Source: Chloroflexota bacterium
GTDB lineage: Bacteria; Chloroflexota; Dormibacteria; Dormibacterales; Dormibacteraceae
Assembly (NCBI GenBank): GCA_005881025.1
Contig: VBFO01000044.1
Span: forward strand, 29,716-81,360
Direction of reading: 5' to 3'
DNA length: 51,645 nucleotides
The notes beneath the pieces were generated by a model, which was not told where the DNA came from, searched no databases, and saw only the letters and a list, made by a program, of their open reading frames with translations. Shown one piece after another: positions 48,696 through 51,645 of the stretch. The position numbers were made by a program, and so were the translations under genes. Numbering within the stretch: the first letter of the stretch is position 1; each line of letters starts with the position of its first letter.

Positions 48696-49561
48696 TTCGA
48701 CTTTCGGTAGTCGTCCCACGCCCAGCGAAACGTGCGGCGTGCGAGCACCGCCAGCGCGTGCCGCCGGTAGTCGGCAGTACCACGCACGTCGTCGATGGGC
48801 TTCGCGGCCGCCGCGACGAGCTCGCCAAACTGCTTCAGAGCCGAGGGCTCGCAGTGCACGTGGCGCTCCCAGAGCCTGTGCTCCTCGAGCACCTCCTGGA
48901 TGAATGTTTCAGCTTCTGCGGCCCGGATCGGCGTGGGTCCGGCGGAGCCGATGCCGATGCCAACGTGCTTTCGCTTGGGATCGACGGCCAGGGCGAGCGA
49001 ACAGACCGCGATCACCATCGCGTTTCGGGTCCCGACCTTCGAGAACTGCTGGGGCCCGCGGGCCGGCTCGACAAGAAAAGCCGCGATCAGCTCATCGGCA
49101 CGCATGGCGTTCTTCTTCGGGCCTGCGAAGAACTCGTTCGCCGCCACCTGGCGGGTGCCCTTGGTCGAGGCGAGCTCGACGATCGCTTCGGTGGCGAGAA
49201 GGGGAGGATGTGCGTCGCCCGCGGGCGATGCGGTGCCGAGGTTGCCGCCTACAGTGCCGCGGTTGCGGATCTGCGGCGAGCCCACAGTGCGGGATGCCAT
49301 CGCCAGTCCGGGCAGGCGGTCGCCGAGCTCATCGATGATGCGCGCGTAGGTGACGCCGGCGCCGATGCGCAGGCGGCCGTCGTCCATCCCCCACTCGGTC
49401 AGCTCCTTGATGTGCGTCAGGTCGATGATCGTGGCTGGCCGGCGGTGGTCGAGGTTGATCTCCACCATCAGGTCGGTCCCGCCCGCAATCGGAACCGCCT
49501 CGGGCTTCGCGGCCTTCATGGCCAGCGCTTCAGACCAGGTCGCGGGCTGCAGGAACTCCAC
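48692..49561 (-). CDS. pucC: Xanthine dehydrogenase FAD-binding subunit
   Basis: 289 residues from the GTG at 49561. FAD motifs are VPIAGGTDLMVEINLDHRRP near residue 25 and GSPQIRNRGTVGGNLGTASP near residue 100, with a C-terminal CO-dehydrogenase flavoprotein domain. It accepts electrons from the Fe-S subunit. Lies three bases after the uricase stop and is probably co-transcribed with it. Confidence 0.92.
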   Translation of the reverse strand: MEFLQPATWSEALAMKAAKPEAVPIAGGTDLMVEINLDHRRPATIIDLTHIKELTEWGMDDGRLRIGAGVTYARIIDELGDRLPGLAMASRTVGSPQIRNRGTVGGNLGTASPAGDAHPPLLATEAIVELASTKGTRQVAANEFFAGPKKNAMRADELIAAFLVEPARGPQQFSKVGTRNAMVIAVCSLALAVDPKRKHVGIGIGSAGPTPIRAAEAETFIQEVLEEHRLWERHVHCEPSALKQFGELVAAAAKPIDDVRGTADYRRHALAVLARRTFRWAWDDYRKSK

Positions 49562-49564
49562 CGG

Positions 49565-50434
49565 CTACCAGGCTAGGGCGCCGTCCGGCGCATCGTCTCT
49601 GACGACTGTGCCCTCGATGAGGCCATAGGGCCGGTCCGCGGCGTAGAAGACCTCGTTTGTGTTGTCGAGACCGAACGGGGTCAGGTCGACCGGGAAATGG
49701 TGCTTGTTCGACATCGCAAGCCTGATCTCCGCGACCTCCGGTCTGCTCGCGAGCACCGCCTCGCCCATGTCGTAGAGGGTCTGCTGGAGGGCGAGGCTTC
49801 GCTTGACGGCAAAGGTTTCGAGCAGGATTCGCCTCGCCTCGTCGTACGACTTGGCCCAGTCGATCGTGGTTGCGCCGGCATAGCGCCAGCGGGCGGTCAC
49901 GGCGGTGGCCAGGATGCGGTCGTGGGTTTCCTGCAGCGTCGTGTACCGATCCCTCGGGAAGCCCCAGAACTCCGAGCCCGCGGACTTCAGCACGACGAGG
50001 TCGCTCAGCCCGGCGACCACCCATTCTTCGTTCTTCCTGCAGGTCACCAGGACGAGCCGCTTCTCCGCCCCGCGGCGCATGAACGCGTCCGGCGACCGCT
50101 TGCCGCCGACGCTGATGCGAACCCACGGGAATTCCTCGATCGTGACGCGCGCTCGCTTCACGGCCGCGAACTCCTTGACGAAGTGGCGGCCGAGCTTGAG
50201 CGCGAACTCCTCGGCCTCGCCAACCGGCTCGCTCGCGAAAGCGAACACCGTGTTCTTCTGCGTGTCCGTCGGGACGACCTTGCTGTTATCGCCCTCGAGG
50301 TGGCTTTCCGCAAAGTCGCCGGCCAGCGCGATGCTGACATTCAGGTCCTTGATGTCGTGCGTCTGACCTTTCGTGATCCGCACGACGTGCGTTTCGGCCT
50401 TGCCGTACTGGTTGTCTCCGAGCCTGATGGACAC
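49565..50434 (-). CDS. pucL: Uricase (factor-independent urate hydroxylase)
   Basis: 289 residues. T-fold uricase motifs: DNSKVVPTDTQKNTVFAFA (catalytic Thr/Lys region), YTTLQETHDRILATAVTARW, and the C-terminal signature MSNKHHFPVDLTPFGLDN followed by RPYGLIEGTVV. It oxidises urate to 5-hydroxyisourate with O2, without metal or cofactor. The GTG at 50434 directly follows the HIU hydrolase stop. The OHCU decarboxylase is a separate gene here, not fused as in Bacillus PucL. Confidence 0.95.
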   Translation of the reverse strand: MSIRLGDNQYGKAETHVVRITKGQTHDIKDLNVSIALAGDFAESHLEGDNSKVVPTDTQKNTVFAFASEPVGEAEEFALKLGRHFVKEFAAVKRARVTIEEFPWVRISVGGKRSPDAFMRRGAEKRLVLVTCRKNEEWVVAGLSDLVVLKSAGSEFWGFPRDRYTTLQETHDRILATAVTARWRYAGATTIDWAKSYDEARRILLETFAVKRSLALQQTLYDMGEAVLASRPEVAEIRLAMSNKHHFPVDLTPFGLDNTNEVFYAADRPYGLIEGTVVRDDAPDGALAW

Positions 50435-50770
50435 TCAAGTGCCCTTGTAGGTCGTGTAGCCGAACGCGCTCAGCAGCACTGGCACGTGCAGGTTGGCGCC
50501 AGGCTCATCGAGGCTGAAGACCACCGACACCTCGGGGTAGAAGGCGCTGAGCCCAGAGCGTTCGAAGTAGGGACGCGTGTCGAAGAGGAGCCTGTACTCG
50601 CCCTCCTCGAGCTGGTCGTCGGTGAGCTCGCGAATGCGACCATCGGCGTCAGTGGTCGCGCTGGCGAGGTGCTTCCAGTCGCCATCGGCCTGGCGCCGGC
50701 TGAGCGAGACCTCGAGCCCGGCGGCAGGAGTGCCGCGCATCGTGTCGAGCACGTGTGTAGAGATGCTCAT
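50435..50770 (-). CDS. pucM: 5-Hydroxyisourate hydrolase (transthyretin-like)
   Basis: 111 residues. STHVLDTMRGTPAAGLEV at the N-terminus supplies the catalytic His, and RPYFERSGLSAFYPEVSVVF is typical. The C-terminal tetrapeptide is YKGT where the family norm is YRGS, a conservative change. It hydrolyses 5-hydroxyisourate to OHCU. Start overlaps the OHCU decarboxylase stop as ATGA. Confidence 0.94.
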   Translation of the reverse strand: MSISTHVLDTMRGTPAAGLEVSLSRRQADGDWKHLASATTDADGRIRELTDDQLEEGEYRLLFDTRPYFERSGLSAFYPEVSVVFSLDEPGANLHVPVLLSAFGYTTYKGT

Positions 50771-51261
50771 GACTCGACCAGGTTCTGCAGGCGCATCCTG
50801 GTGATCTTGCGGTGCTCGTCGGCCGCCTGCGCCAGCTCGATCTCGCGATCGCTGTCCATGCGCCGTTTTAGCTCGGCCAGGATCTCGTCTGCCGTCTTGC
50901 CCGCGGCTGCGATCAGGAACACGAAGCCGAACCGCTCCTCATAGAGCCGATTCTCGTCTGCCAGGGCGGCCAGCGTCTCCGCGCCTGCCTGGACGACTCT
51001 GCTCTGCTCCTCCTCCGAAGCCGCCGGCGAGTGGCCGCCTCGCTCCCCGATTCGTGGATGGGCTTTGAAGGCCTCCAGCCACCCGGCCGCGTCCAGCTCC
51101 TCCCACGCCTGTTCGGCAGCCGCGAGCAGCGCGTTCAAGTCCGCGTATGGCCGCGCGGCCGCGACCTCGGCCGCCCAGGTGTGATGGGCGAAGGTCGCGT
51201 ACAGGGCGAGGCAGGCCTCGTCCTTCTGCAGCTGGTTGAGGCGCTGGAGTCCATTACTCAA
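50767..51261 (-). CDS. uraD: OHCU decarboxylase (2-oxo-4-hydroxy-4-carboxy-5-ureidoimidazoline decarboxylase)
   Basis: 164 residues from a TTG at 51261, which overlaps the adenine deaminase end by eight bases; no better start is in frame. FKAHPRIGERGG holds the catalytic His, EEQSRVVQ and LYEERFGFVFLIAAAGKTAD with ILAELKRRMDSDREIELAQA are family blocks. It produces S-allantoin, completing urate to allantoin in three consecutive genes. Confidence 0.92.
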   Translation of the reverse strand: MSNGLQRLNQLQKDEACLALYATFAHHTWAAEVAAARPYADLNALLAAAEQAWEELDAAGWLEAFKAHPRIGERGGHSPAASEEEQSRVVQAGAETLAALADENRLYEERFGFVFLIAAAGKTADEILAELKRRMDSDREIELAQAADEHRKITRMRLQNLVES

Positions 51262-51645
51262 CCGCCAGCGACACCAGCTCGAAACGCTGCACGTCGACCA
51301 GGCCGCGGTCGGTGATCTTCAGCTCGGGGATGACCGAGAGGGCGAGGAAGCTGAACGTGATGAACGGGGCTGCGATAGTCACGCCCATGTCGTTCAGGCG
51401 GCGCTCCATGGAGCGGAGTCGATCGTGGACCTCGGCCAGGGGCCGATCACTCATCAGTCCTGCAATGGGCAGCGGAAGCTCCTCCACCACCCGGCCGCCC
51501 TCGGCGATCACGATGCCACCTCCGATCTGGGCCATGCGCATCGTGCACGCGGCCATGTCGTGGTCGTCCACCCCGAGCACGACGACGTTGTGTGCGTCGT
51601 GCGCGACGGTTGATCCGACCGCGCCGCGCTTCAGACCGGCGTTGG
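51254..51645 (-). CDS. ade: Adenine deaminase, C-terminal part (5' end outside window)
   Basis: The frame is open to the window edge, giving 129 visible residues. The first readable residues GLKRGAVGSTVAHDAHNVVV and the following GVDDHDMAACT match the C-terminal domain of prokaryotic adenine deaminases. Then LPLPIAGLMSD and a C-terminal SFLALSVIPELKITDRGLVD confirm it. Converts adenine to hypoxanthine for the xanthine dehydrogenase of the same operon. Confidence 0.9.
   Translation of the reverse strand, partial: NAGLKRGAVGSTVAHDAHNVVVLGVDDHDMAACTMRMAQIGGGIVIAEGGRVVEELPLPIAGLMSDRPLAEVHDRLRSMERRLNDMGVTIAAPFITFSFLALSVIPELKITDRGLVDVQRFELVSLAVE

Noticed and set aside
1-51645. CRISPR arrays, insertion sequences, prophage, rRNA
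   Set aside because: No repeat-spacer pattern, transposase or integrase gene, terminal inverted repeat or rRNA sequence was seen on either strand.

Overview
The window is chromosomal DNA from a GC-rich bacterium (by eye about two thirds G+C). It has very tight gene packing, many GTG starts and many 1-4 base start/stop overlaps. Gene content (Cox-type molybdenum hydroxylases, a eukaryote-like topoisomerase IB, an SCO7613-like giant membrane protein, a GH2 glucosaminidase-like enzyme) fits a soil bacterium of the Chloroflexota / Candidatus Dormibacterota / deep Actinomycetota kind. That placement is inference only. I see no rRNA, tRNA, CRISPR array, insertion sequence or prophage.

Region 1 (1-12.3 kb) is a mixed set: the 3' end of topoisomerase IB, a NUDIX CoA-pyrophosphatase-like enzyme, a secreted GH2 exo-beta-glucosaminidase-like protein, a TMEM175-type channel, a secreted BNR/sialidase-like protein, a NIPSNAP protein, small membrane proteins and a 1300-residue polytopic membrane protein.

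Region 2 (12.3-23.1 kb) looks like a catabolic island built around a molybdenum hydroxylase. On the minus strand GntR, CoxL, CoxM, CoxS, an ACMSD-like amidohydrolase and a carboxymuconolactone-decarboxylase-like protein run almost without gaps. Divergent from GntR is a second CoxL-type large subunit with no small or medium subunit of its own. An alpha/beta hydrolase and an acyl-CoA synthetase follow. Hydroxylase, amidohydrolase, hydrolase and CoA ligase together suggest breakdown of a (hetero)aromatic acid; the substrate is unknown.

Region 3 (23.1-31.7 kb) is one minus-strand operon behind a near-consensus promoter: a Liv-type ABC importer (binding protein, two permeases, two ATPases), two DUF1989 proteins, and an SDR protein that lacks the usual catalytic Ser/Tyr/Lys. 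A RidA gene, interrupted by a one-base frameshift, diverges from it, and an old-yellow-enzyme-type reductase overlaps the RidA end.

Region 4 (31.7-51.6 kb) is a large purine-salvage/catabolism locus. It holds a BMP-type ABC importer followed by a nitrilase-superfamily amidase, an XRE-cupin regulator and a cyclase-family hydrolase; a cytosine-deaminase-like enzyme divergent from an NCS1 nucleobase permease; then DUF3830, allantoate amidohydrolase and allantoinase. On the minus strand are adenine deaminase (partial), OHCU decarboxylase, HIU hydrolase, uricase, the three xanthine dehydrogenase subunits and, after a hairpin-rich gap, an 8-oxoguanine-deaminase-like enzyme. Together these can take adenine, 8-oxoguanine and xanthine through urate and allantoin to ureidoglycine. 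The last steps (ureidoglycine/ureidoglycolate) have no recognisable enzyme here, so the nitrilase, cyclase and DUF3830 genes are the unknowns of interest.
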